Source: Theocolax elegans (Eukaryota > Arthropoda > Insecta > Hymenoptera > Cerocephalidae). Taken from it: a stretch of 64,000 nt of DNA. The stretch lies in the NCBI GenBank assembly GCA_026168455.1, contig CM047431.1:5423603-5487602 (forward strand). Reading direction: 5' to 3'. The position numbers and the translations under genes are program-made. The notes below the pieces were generated by a model. The model did not search any database, was not told the DNA's origin, and saw nothing but the letters and a program-made list of their open reading frames with translations. Positions 10,909-20,235 of the stretch are shown here, piece by piece (the first letter of the stretch is position 1; the number at the start of each line of letters is the position of its first letter).

Positions 10909-11244
10909 TGTAAGGAAAATCCTTAGTCTATTTGAATTGCGCGCGTGTAGGTCGGTAAATCAAATCTTGTAATATACCGACAGGTAAAATTTGCAGATAA
11001 GAATTGGCACGTGTCAATTAGTGCGGTTAATAAAGATATACCGAAAACAATGAATAAAACTTTATAAAAGTAATCTAAAGACAACCTTGTGAATAATAAC
11101 ATTGAATGTTGTTTCTTTGTTATTTACAGGTAAATAAACATTATTTATTAAGTATGTAATTATATTTTGTATAAAATAATAAAATTCTTTGTTATTTACA
11201 GAGAAACAATTCATGTATTATTCTAACCTATAACCTATGAACAT

Positions 11245-11246
<2 letters not shown>
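10909..11246 (+). mobile_element. 3' LTR of gypsy element C
   Basis: Same as 6421-6758 apart from G at 10969; preceded directly by the polypurine tract and followed by the resumed (AT)n tract. Confidence 0.9.

Positions 11247-11272
<26 letters not shown>
11245..11272. repeat. (AT)n microsatellite, distal part
   Basis: Alternating TA directly after the 3' LTR; continuation of the tract seen at 5271-5298 and 6402-6420. Confidence 0.85.
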
Positions 11273-11277
<5 letters not shown>

Positions 11278-11284
11278 AAATTTC

Positions 11285-11447
11285 GGGGTTTATGGCGCCC
11301 ATGACCGAGAGGGAAGATACGTACTTTAGTACGAGGAAGAGAGACCTTTGGGTTATGACGCCTGGGCCCCATAACCCGCCCACCACCAACCAGTGGTGGG
11401 AAGCAGACAGAAGATCCAAATTTAACATGTCGGGCGTCATAAACCCC
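11285..11447. mobile_element. Small structured MITE-like element
   Basis: 163 bp with inverted ends GGGGTTTATGGCGCCC and GGGCGTCATAAACCCC. Inside are two more inverted repeats: GGGTTATG...CATAACCC (around 11350-11378) and CCCACCAC...GTGGTGGG (around 11379-11400). No coding capacity. No clear target duplication, so the family is not assigned. Confidence 0.4.
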
Positions 11448-11457
11448 TATTGGGAAG

Positions 11458-11476
11458 TTTATATATATATATATGA

Positions 11477-11512
<36 letters not shown>

Positions 11513-11513
11513 A
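11458..11513. repeat. Compound (AT)n-(GT)n microsatellite
   Basis: Alternating AT with one interruption (11458-11487) passing into 14 GT units (to 11513). Confidence 0.9.
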
Positions 11514-11970
11514 TAGGGTGAGGAACGAAGGTCCGCCTCGAACGTGGATAGCGGTGTCAAATTGCTGGATAATGTCCTACTAGACTTGCGGGCGTCGACG
11601 TTGGATGCGTATACTTTCGGAGTCCGATGATTGCCAGATGTCGAAATCGTAGTTCCTTGACTATGGCTCGTAGATGTCAATGATGCGTCTCGATCCCCGA
11701 ATACAAGATCTCTCTTGATTTTGAATGCGTATTTCTTTAAAGTCCGAGTAGCAGAGCTACGCCCTCGGATAAAAATCAAAGAGTTGACTAGCAGAGCTTC
11801 GCCTTGCGAAAGCTTTAGATGAAAAATTAGGAGTGGCTGCATCTGTTCTGGGTCCTCTTTGTATACCCTTAAAATCTATGCAGCTATTCTTGTCTTACGC
11901 TTTGCCTTATATGGAAATTGCGTAAGTAGTTCTCGATTTTTCTGTGCTTGCACCCGATTGGGCCCTTCTC
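11514..11970. other. Unassigned single-copy-looking sequence
   Basis: Balanced composition, with a minus-strand frame of moderate length that begins inside the microsatellite and has no recognisable content. I see no domain, repeat or boundary that would assign it. It may be the truncated end of gypsy B. Confidence 0.3.
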
Positions 11971-12010
11971 AGGCTCTAGGCTCTAGGCTCTAGGCTTCAG
12001 GCTCTAGAGC
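11971..12010. repeat. Short tandem repeat AGGCTCT-AGGCTCT
   Basis: Four to five copies of a 7-8 bp unit AGGCTCT(A)G next to the point where the gypsy B pol frame stops, marking the truncation junction. Confidence 0.7.
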
Positions 12011-13324
12011 CCATCTCGCTAGTCGGCTGGTTGGATTTCTCATATTACACAACCAGCGAAGACTACTATGATCCGTTATCACTTTGAAGTGGTACCCTTC
12101 AATGTAAGGGCTGAACTTATTAATAGCCCAGACCACGGCCAAGCATTCCCTCTCCGTAACGCTATAATTCTTCTCGGGTGCTGCGAGAATGCGACTGGCA
12201 AACTCAGTGACTCTTTCCTCTCCGTCTATCTCTTGGACGAGCACGGCTCCTATGCCGGTATCGCTCGCGTCCGTGCGCAGGCTAAACAGTCCATCTGCAC
12301 TGGGACGTTGAAGAACTGGAGCAGTCATGATCAGGGCCTTTAGCTGCTGAAAGGCTTGTTCCTGTTCATCTAACCACTCGTACCCTTGGTTCTTCTTTGT
12401 GAGACGGGTAAGTGGTTCGGCAATCGTGGCGTAATCCGGCATAAAACGCCGATACCACGACGCCATGCCGAGAAATTGTCGAAGCTGTTTGAGGTTCTTG
12501 GGAGCCTATAATAATGTCATCGAGGTAAGAAAAGGCATTGGGCACAAGATCAGGACCAACCACTTGGTCAATCATGCGTTGGAGAGCGCGTCGGCGTATG
12601 CCAATCCGTATGGCATCCGCTTAAACTGATACAGTCCCATCCCCGGGACTGTGAAAACCGTATAAGAACGCGATTCCTTCTGGAGAGGTATTTGATGATA
12701 CGCTGAGTTCATGTCCAGAGTACTAATGTACCGACATCTCTTCAGCTTGCGCAAGATATCCTGGATGAACGGGAGGGCATAAGCGTCTGGTTTCGTTAGC
12801 GCATTGACTTTCCTAAAGTCAATGCAAAACCGACGTGATCCGTTCTCCTTGCGTACCATCACCACGGGGCTTGACCAACCGCTGTCCGAGGGCTCTATGA
12901 TCTCTAAATCTAGCATCTCTCGGACCTGGCGGTGCATTTCCTCCTGGATCTTCTCCGACACCGGGTAATACTTCTGCTTTATCGGGCGAGCTGATCTCAC
13001 GTCAATCGAGTGCTCGATGAGTTGGGTTCGCCCGATTTTGGGAGAAGTATTAGACAGCACTTTGCTTACTAGCGCTCGCAGCTCTTCCCTTTCTGCCTCG
13101 GTTGCGTCCGCTATCCCAGCGGACGAAAGGATGGCCATGCCCCCTATGCCAGCAACTTCGAGGTGGATCTGCTGCTTGCTGTCCTTGAGGAACAGGCGGT
13201 CGATATCCGGATCCAATATGGCTCTGAATGCTCGTACGAAATTTACTTTTTTGGTATGATCGCTGTCCTTCAGAGACCCTTCCTCCGTAGGTGGTGGACG
13301 ATATACTTTTTCACCTTCTATCGT
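11990..13324 (-). pseudogene. pol: Gypsy element B pol (RT and RNase H), decayed
   Basis: From 13324 downwards the frame gives a short acidic linker, then reverse transcriptase: VMVRKENGSRRFCIDFRKVN, STLDMNSAYHQIPL and GLYQFKRMPYGLA. A small indel at about 12580 shifts the frame before RMIDQVVGPDLVPNAFSYLDD (YLDD box). About 60 residues are then missing and the frame shifts again at about 12510 into the RT/RNase H junction (QFLGMASWYRRFMPDYA) and RNase H (LRTDASDTGIGAVLVQE, then VITDHSSLRWL). It ends at 11990 within the region preceding integrase; no integrase is present. No aspartic protease is found between gag and RT, so there is another deletion there. Clearly a dead Ty3/gypsy copy. Confidence 0.85.
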
Positions 13325-13585
13325 CTACTCCGCTTCCGTGGAGAGGTCCAGCATTTGTTCAATTGAGCTCACTTCCGCTCTCTTGAACAGCCGTTGAAGC
13401 TGTGGCAGCATGTTCCGATACAAATGATCGAGCTGCTGCGCTTCAGTCGGCGTAGGGACTATCTTTCGCATTATTGCGATAGAGCACGTCATATAGTCCC
13501 TAACCGGTTCATCGGGTCCTTGAGTCCGTGCGTTGGACTCGGCGATGATCCTCTGCTGGAAACGTTTGGCAGGTTTTGCTTCTAC
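13325..13585 (-). pseudogene. gag: Gypsy element B gag fragment
   Basis: An open stretch of about 85 codons between two TAG codons (stop at 13325-13327). It reads RTQGPDEPVRDYMTCSIAIM and then a Leu/Arg-rich helical segment, which matches the end of a retrotransposon gag capsid domain (pattern RxQGxxEPVxDY). It lies in the same frame just before the RT-containing pol sequence. The rest of gag, towards the primer site at 14.44 kb, is not recognisable. Confidence 0.65.
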
Positions 13586-14430
13586 CTAAGCTAACCGCTA
13601 AAGCACAAAACCGGATGCCAAAAGTAAGTCCTGTCTTACTTTGATCAGGAAGCACTACTGAGTTTAAACTATTTTTAACAAATCTGCTAATAAATTTACA
13701 ATAAACTACTGCCTGGCTCTTAGCTTGCGCTAACTTAACGGTACTATATAATAAATAATAAATAAATCAATAAATCAATAAATAAATAAATTAATTAGTT
13801 ACAGATACCGCGCGCTTGATCTCTTACACAAATATAACCTATCATACAATTTGTAAAGTTCTGAGCCAGGTTATAAGCTTGCTGTTTTGTGCCAGCAAAA
13901 ACCAGTTAAACCTTGCATACACTTACAAACAATTTATTTAGACCGATTAATTGCCACCAGGTTATGTCGCGCTGCGTCGCGTTCTTTCGTTCCTCTAGGT
14001 GGCGCTAGTTACTTGGTTTGGTCCAATCTACCCAATTTCCAAGTAACGCTGGTCGGTCTATCGATTCCGTTCCAAAACCCACCAAATTTCCAATTTATGC
14101 GACCTTTTTCTAGTGGCGCCACCTATGTTCGACCAGGAACCAATTTCCTGTGTCTACTACTAAGTAGTCGAGACGAGAAAAATAAAAAAAAATTTTATTT
14201 GTTATAAAAAAAATTTTTATTTGTTTATAACAATTCTATTTGTTAATAAACAAATCCCGCCTCGAGGGGAAACGAAAGAGTACCGAAATATACTTCACAA
14301 TTTCGAAACGCGACTGCTGACCTCGTTATTGTTCGCGAGTTATCCAATTGTTAAGTAACACTATTATTAACAATTGAACAACTATATCGTGCTTGTTGAT
14401 ATTTCCGATGTCCTGTATCCCAGATCCACA
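13586..14430 (-). other. Degenerate 5' part of gypsy element B
   Basis: 845 bases between the gag fragment and the primer-binding site. AT-rich with short A/T runs (13740-13800, 14175-14255); no convincing frame on either strand. Read as decayed leader and gag. Confidence 0.35.
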
Positions 14431-14444
14431 CGTATGGGGCGCCA
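14431..14444 (-). other. Primer-binding site of gypsy element B
   Basis: On the minus strand CCGTTACA (LTR end) is followed by AC and then TGGCGCCCCATACG. The TGGCGCC start is typical of retroelement tRNA primer sites. It sets the LTR edge at 14447. Confidence 0.6.
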
Positions 14445-14446
14445 GT

Positions 14447-14660
14447 TGTAACGGGGTACGGATTGAATATAAGGAATAAAAAAATCAACGAAGGTATCGG
14501 TGCACGAACCCACGATCCCGGGAGCGCGAGGCAGAAGCCTCACCACTGCGCTACCATTCGCAATTATCCCGGCTAGTCGACTTGGTCCTATCGACGAACG
14601 TCGCCGATAATGCAGGGACCTATACCTACGCCGACACTCGAAATCCGTACCTGTTATAAC
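14447..14660 (-). mobile_element. LTR of gypsy element B with an embedded tRNA-like segment
   Basis: Inner edge TGTAACGGGGTACGGATT at 14447; the outer edge is near AATCCGTACCTGTTATAAC (about 14640-14658), giving a GGTACGGATT/AATCCGTACC inverted pair. On the minus strand the middle contains TAGCGCAGTGG, a good pol III A box, and GGGTTCGTGCACC, a weak B box, with a hairpin GAGGC...GCCTC like an anticodon arm between them. So part of it is tRNA-derived. The outer end is truncated by the adjoining Helitron sequence. Confidence 0.45.
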
Positions 14661-14836
14661 GTATATATATGGCGATTGCTCAGTCAATTCTATATAATTT
14701 ATATTTAAATTAATATACATAATAAACATTATGGTAGCGATTACTCAGCCAATAATTAGTTAATTCATAGTAAATGCAACAAACATAATATTTTATGTTG
14801 GTGATTAATCAGCCAATTTCATACTATTTATATTAA
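14661..14836 (-). repeat. Subterminal repeats of Helitron D
   Basis: AT-rich, with the motif GCGATTNCTCAGCCAAT and variants at about 14672, 14738 and 14802. The same sequence flanks the helicase end of Helitron E at 40.07-40.46 kb, so it belongs to the 3' region of this Helitron family. Confidence 0.6.
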
Positions 14837-15151
14837 TTAATTTTCAAATATTTCAGAGTAAACTATATTTTTTGTATAAACATTTGTTTTTTTACTAAGA
14901 ATTTCTTTTTTATATTTATTCTTTATTATTTTATCATCATTTTTATTATTTATAAATACTTTTGAATTAGTCTTTGATGTTGTTCTCGATAAAGTTACGT
15001 ATAATTGTCCATGGCTAAATACAGGTGTGCATAAGTATAAACCAATTTTGTTAAATGATTGACCTTGAGCTGTATTTATAGTAATAGCAAAGCTAAGTCT
15101 TATTGGTAACTGTCTCCTTACCATATGAAAAGGAATTTCTTCTAATGATGG
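14837..15151 (-). pseudogene. Helitron D helicase, C-terminal part
   Basis: Encodes the last helicase motifs of a Pif1-like Helitron helicase: [20 protein letters not shown], then [13 protein letters not shown] and [20 protein letters not shown] (motif VI region). It stops at 14837. At 15151/15152 it is cut by a 723-bp LTR insertion; the coding sequence resumes at 15875. It is nearly the same as the Helitron E helicase end at 40466-40879. Confidence 0.85.
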
Positions 15152-15874
15152 TGTGACAATGTGCTTTGCACATGTCAACAGCGAGCTATCGAACCCACAA
15201 CGAACACCTACCTACCCATATATAATTCCCTACACCTACCTATCCGCACAGTAAATAAGCCCTACCTACCCTCACAGACTAAAACCCCATCCCAAGCACG
15301 GCACACATAAAACACTTGGCCTTGACGTTGAAGGCCAGAGCGAGCTCAGAACCTCAGGTGGGCTCCTCCGAGTCTGACACTGCAAGCAGGATACTCAAAG
15401 GGAGGTGATCACCAGGAAGCCTCCAGGACTCTCCGAAGCCTCACAGTATAGCAGTCAAGGCGATGAGGTAGTATTCAGGCAGGAAGCAGAAGAACCTCCA
15501 ACGCCAACAAAATACAGCTGTAAAAGAGCCGTGTAATCAATACAAGTACGCATTAAGAGGACGAGGAGCAAGGAAGAAGATATACAGCTGTATGTAAACA
15601 CTACAGCTGTACAAGGAACAGTATAGAGCAGAATGAGGTTAGGTTGTTATACGTAGACAACGTATATAGCAGACCTCTTTCACAGTATATAAAATAAATA
15701 CGCATACTCGCGTAATCCCCACGACAAAGTATTTACCTGGAGCTGTAAACGAAGAGGCTATCAGTCACCGAGGCCACACCATAATTATTATTTTTTATAA
15801 TAAAACACATATTTTATTTATATTAACTGCTGATCCTCATTAACCTGCACCCTGATCCCCAGTGCAGCGTTACA
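15152..15874 (+). mobile_element. Solo LTR (723 bp) inserted in Helitron D
   Basis: Begins TGTGACAATGTG and ends GCAGCGTTACA. Aligning Helitron D with Helitron E (40.78 kb) shows that exactly this segment is absent from E. The flanks ATGG and ATGA are a 4-bp target duplication with one change. A TATA-like TATATAAAATAAATA at about 15676 and later AATAAA-type signals suggest plus orientation. The ends resemble those of the other TGTRAC...GTTACA LTRs of the window. Confidence 0.75.
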
Positions 15875-16893
15875 ATGAATATAAATCAATACGTGGTAAT
15901 AATACTATCTTGCCAGCATTTATACCTGTAATGATTTCTACTGTAATAATATATTGCTTAATGTTTTTAATCATCATTCTGGTGCCGTTACAAAAACAAA
16001 AAAATTTAAATTTCTTATACAACTAACTATTGCACCTTTTTTTAATATTAATTTATGTAGAGGTAATCCATTAGGTGTTAGTGAATTTAAAAATTCAGTT
16101 GTGATTGATTCTGTTAAAGTATCAGTAACATAACTTTCAACTCTATTATGGCTATAGAACCCATAATTATTTCCATCAATCTTTTCGACTATATCTTCAT
16201 TAATTTTTTATACATTAGAATTTAAAGGGGTTAATATGACTTTATTTTTTAATGTTGGGTCATTAGGATGTATCTTATTTCCAAATATTTCTGTAATTAA
16301 ATCATTATCGCAAATAAATTGTGTTGGTATTCCTTTAACGTTGTGTTGTAATTCATAGTTTGACAAATTTTTATTCTCTCCTATTTCCAGTAACCAATTT
16401 TTAAAACTATCGTCTGGTGTTTGTAATCTTAAATTTTCAGTCAATGACAACTTTGAAAAATATTGACATAATAAACTTCTTTTAACACAAGTTTCAATAA
16501 TTTTAGTTCTATTCCCATATAGGACACAGTTTTCCCATTAATTAATAAATTAGCAGCAATACGAGTCCAAGCCATTGTGATAAAAGAGACATTCATTGAC
16601 ATCAAATATGTAATAATAACATTATGTAAATAACTCTTACCACTCCCACCAGGTCCATCAATAAAATAATATTTACTGCCAATGTTATTAATCGATGCAT
16701 TGATGACCAAATCATATCTTTGTTTTTGTTTAATCGTTAAAGAACTTATCAAAGCTTTTAATGTATTAGTATAATTATATGTATTTAATTCATTATTATC
16801 ATAATCATTTACTTCATAATTATCTATATTGGGTATATGACAATCATTTAATTTCATTCCATGTAATGACAAAATTTTTTTAATATTATTCAA
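15875..16893 (-). pseudogene. Helitron D helicase, central part with Walker A
   Basis: Minus-strand fragments read as one Pif1-like helicase. 16893-16441 includes the Walker A loop FIDGPGGSGKS and WTRIAANLLINGKTV. The sequence then jumps to the equivalent of GNxTKIIETCVKRSL, so about 240 bp including the Walker B motif (WDEIS in Helitron E) and GDFRQT are deleted. 16450-16208 continues with LTENLRLQTPDDSFKNWLLE and IFGNKIHPNDPT. 16200-15875 holds degraded sequence up to the LTR insertion. Without Walker B the ATPase is dead. Confidence 0.8.
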
Positions 16894-17990
16894 AGCTTTT
16901 TTTCACCTTCAATATTTGGTAGTTTTGGATATATAAAATGAATTTTATGTTTATTATATAAATCCAAGGAATTAATTGGTTTTTGGAATGCAAGAATAAA
17001 TGCAATTAGTTGACACATGGATTTAGGAAACTTGAATACCGCAGCTTCCGCTAAACATTTATTCCATTCATCGTCAGTACTAACAATACCTCTTGATAAA
17101 CAGGCATCTTCATATATTCAGTTCGTATATCCGCAAATGATTTTGCACCACGTACATGTAATAATAGTAGTCGTAGGAAAAATGTTTCACGTTTATTCCT
17201 TTACGAAATACATTCTACTTATGATAGGTTCATTAAATTGCTTTCTTTTCGTCCATTTTTTATTTTTTATGTTAAAAACGTAATGGTGAGGAATTTCATT
17301 ATATAAATATTATGTTGCATTTTCGTCTTCTTTGTTCAATTTAAACCATGATGTCAATGTTGTATCAATAATTTTATCAATTAATGCATCTTCTTAATCT
17401 TCTTTAAAAAATATATATTGTTCATCTTGTTGATGCACAGATAATCTTATAATAGCATAAGATTGTTGATGTAACTTAAAATCTAAGATACGATACATAG
17501 CCTCCGGTGCGCATACATATCTAGTGGATAGATGTTGAGATATTCCATCATAATTATATATATATATCTCCATTATTTTTGTCCATGTCATTAGTAGTAG
17601 CTTCCATCGTAGATTTCACAAGAGCAGTATCAGGACCCTTATGAAAATATTTAAATAAATATTTTATAGTTTTTATTGTATTACATATTTCCACAATAAT
17701 GTGACATTCTAATAATAATAATAAATATGGATTGGCACAACAAAACTATTATCTGCTACTCTCGGTTTTGAATATATAATTTTATTACCATTTTTTCTTC
17801 GGCAATAAGAAGGGTAACCAACAGAATTAAAAGATGTTTGGTTGATATATGGTTGTGGAAAATTTTTTCTACAGCGTGATTTATCTTCATTCATACATAC
17901 ACTATTTTTATTTTGTAACCCACTAGGACCATGTATCATATTATTTTATACTATATTATATAATTTAGGATATTTAATTTCATCCCATTA
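16894..17990 (-). pseudogene. Helitron D Rep-helicase linker, decayed
   Basis: Two recognisable blocks: MIHGPSGLQNKNSVC with KCRKNFPQPY-like Cys/Lys spacing and GYPSYCRRKNG at 17939-17709, and RYVCAPEAMYRI then DFKLHQQSYAIIRLSVH at 17591-17394. These follow the HUH domain in Helitron RepHel proteins. The frame LYNIV-stop-N continues upstream of 17939 but homology ends at about 17990, so the HUH domain itself is missing: D is 5'-truncated. Between the blocks there are stops and frameshifts. Confidence 0.75.
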
Positions 17991-18282
17991 TATATATCCC
18001 ATCTTATATCTTATCTTATAATCGAACTGAAAAATCATCACAAATAATGCAAAAACGTAGCGTTTTTATTTTGCTAAAAAATAAAAAAACAATAAAAATA
18101 TACTGATATTAGTATACTATTATACCTGCTGTTATCAACCATAAATAATATTGTAAAGTGTAATCTTACGATATATATACTTATAATATTTTTATTTTTT
18201 GAAAAAATATATGTTATAAATATATCATTATTTATAAATCGTATAAAAATGTTACATCAAACCTTTAATATGTGTAAATCGC

Positions 18283-18310
18283 GAGCAAAGCGAGCGTTAT
18301 ATAGCTAGTA
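18283..18310 (+). mobile_element. Helitron-type 3' terminus, plus orientation
   Basis: GCGAGCAAAGCGAGCG, then TTATATAGCTAGT ending with CTAGT. Helitrons end in CTRRT preceded by a small structured element. A closely similar terminus lies at 52575-52602. The polarity is opposite to Helitrons D and F, so it marks a separate, probably non-autonomous Helitron occupying part of 17.99-18.31 kb. Confidence 0.55.
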
Positions 18311-18378
18311 ATAAATTAATTTCGTGACCGTGTGAACAACGAAATTGCAAAATAAACGTTTCTCCAAATTCTAGTTTA

Positions 18379-18400
18379 TTAACCTTTAGAGGACGAGAAT
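18379..18400. repeat. Orphan piggyBac-like terminus
   Basis: TTAACCTTTAGAGGACGAGA matches the right end of the MITE at 28011-28159 (inverse of CGTCCTCTAAAGGTTAA). No matching second end is visible nearby. Confidence 0.5.
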
Positions 18401-18439
18401 TTTCTGGTTCAAAAGAGCTTCATTTTTAATAAAATTAAC

Positions 18440-18480
18440 TAGCAACAGATACCTCGCTCGCTAACGCTCACTCGGTTGTA
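18440..18480 (-). mobile_element. Probable 3' terminus of Helitron F
   Basis: Read on the minus strand: GAGTGAGCGTTAGCGAGCGAGG, a spacer and then GTTGCTAGT, that is a CTAGT end preceded by GC-rich repeats of GAGCG. It has the polarity of the Helitron F genes at 21.5-25.9 kb. If correct, Helitron F runs from here to about 26 kb, with a long non-coding 3' part. Confidence 0.5.
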
Positions 18481-19871
18481 TTTTGATCGTGCTTATTTTA
18501 GATGAGTATATGTAAAATAGTTACACAGCCTTTTTTCTTTAAACTTAAATGTGACATTTTTATGTTCATTTTTTAAATGAAAAACATTACATTTTTTAAA
18601 TAATTAGTAAACCAATTGGGTTTATCAAGGCAGAAATTGCATTTTTATAGATACACCAGATTCGCTGTGTAAAGTTGAAGTTTATATGCATATAAATTTA
18701 AATTTTCTTGGATTGAAGCCCTTCGACTACTTTTATCCTGCAAGGAGTTTTTTGTATTTGCACCTGTTTTAAGCCTATTTTTGATAATATTTTAATATTT
18801 TACTTAATGAATGTGTTAAAAATCATCAAAAAAGAATATTTTTTATAATATATTTTAAAAACATGACATTTCACATAATATTTTATAAAAATTACAAAAA
18901 TATTTTTATAACCGTACGCTACCCTTAACACCAACAATGATAATTTGCGCATTGCGAAGAGGATTATGGTATAATTAATGTGGTGACTGAGATGTCGTTT
19001 TTGTAAAAAAAAATTAAGAAATAAACAAAATATGATAGTTAACTACCAAAGTTTTAAAATTAATCAAAATTTCTTTAAAATTACATGTAACTACTATTGT
19101 ACAGACGATTGAAAAGAGTGTGAGAACTCGATATATTTTGTGTCAACTTTCCAATATTTTGGTTTTTTAAAAGAGGTTATAGATTAAAAAAAACATCAAA
19201 GACAGAACTGAAAATAAAATTCAACTGAAAACTTGATCATCTAATGACTATCAATTATTTCGTGACATTCAAAGAATCCGTCAAATGTCAATCATTCGTG
19301 AGATTTCGACTCCATTTTCATCATTATTGCAGGGGTCCTTTATAGTATATGAGCGGGCAATCGTTTCAAAAGGCATCTCGAATCTTGATCTCGCGTAGAC
19401 GAGTTGAAAAGATGTGAGAACTCGATATGTTTTGTGTCGACTTTCCAATGTTTTCGTTTTATTTGATAATTTTAAATAAGTATTTATACATTATTGGATG
19501 AGAGTTAGGCTCTTGGATAGTGTATTTAATGAAAACCTGATGTCGTTTCTGCAGACCAAGACATGTTGAACTGAAGTCATTTAGATTTTTCGTGTATAGT
19601 TGTAACACACGCTCCGTAAAATATATTTATGCTTCCAGCGTTAGCCAACATATGAATATTGTATTCGACTCTTACGGCGAGGATGTGCTGGTAAGGTATA
19701 CATTTCAAGAATCATATATTTTTTCAATGCATGATCCATTTAATAGTAACATAATAAGGGCTCTGTAACAGTGTAAGTTAAGGAAAGAAAAGTATACTGT
19801 TAAATTTTGACGCTAATAATGATAGAATTAAATACAGAAAGAAAATAAATATGACAAAGAGTAAAAAATAA

Positions 19872-19923
<52 letters not shown>

Positions 19924-20235
19924 TGTGTCTGTGTAAAAATAATCATTATAGGTTATTATAAAGAAGGTGTGTGTGTGTGTATGTGTGTTCAGGAAGAAAG
20001 TGAAATATGTCCATATATTTAATATATTTAAAATGCACACACATAAAATAATTTCCATTTGGGGGGTATCGTAATTTTAAATAAATTGATGTAATATAAT
20101 TTGTTTACAGAATACATAAAATATAAGCATGTTATATACTCTCATAAATTATATTTTTCTTTAATAGCGGTGGTAACATTTTTTATAAAGTGGTATATAA
20201 TACTGTCGTTGTGTTATATATGGTTTTAATTTGTA
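18481..20235 (-). other. Non-coding AT-rich sequence, probable 3' region of Helitron F
   Basis: No convincing frame on either strand. Contains a direct repeat of about 60 bp (19106-19165 and 19395-19456; shared core GTGAGAACTCGATAT and TTTTGTGTC) and a (TA)n tract at 19874-19923 with a GT-rich tail near 19969-19988. Secondary insertions cannot be excluded. Confidence 0.4.
19874..19923. repeat. (TA)n microsatellite
   Basis: About 50 bases of alternating T and A with one interruption. Confidence 0.9.

Larger units (their letters stand above)
6421..11246 (+). mobile_element. Gypsy element C, near-complete and very young
   Basis: A 4.8-kb LTR retrotransposon: LTR, gag, pol in the -1 frame, polypurine tract, LTR. 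Both LTRs are 338 bp and differ at one position (T at 6481, G at 10969) with no indels. It sits in an (AT)n tract, with TATA on both sides as a plausible target duplication. Despite the young LTRs, pol carries an in-frame stop, a frameshift in an A run, and a deletion in the integrase core. The integrity of the ends with a defective interior suggests mobilisation in trans by an intact relative, or assembly errors in the homopolymer case. Confidence 0.9.

Noticed and set aside
14490..14560. Possible tRNA gene on the minus strand
   Set aside because: A box is good but the B box is poor, and no acceptor stem pairs; it is within an LTR, so I describe it as tRNA-derived.
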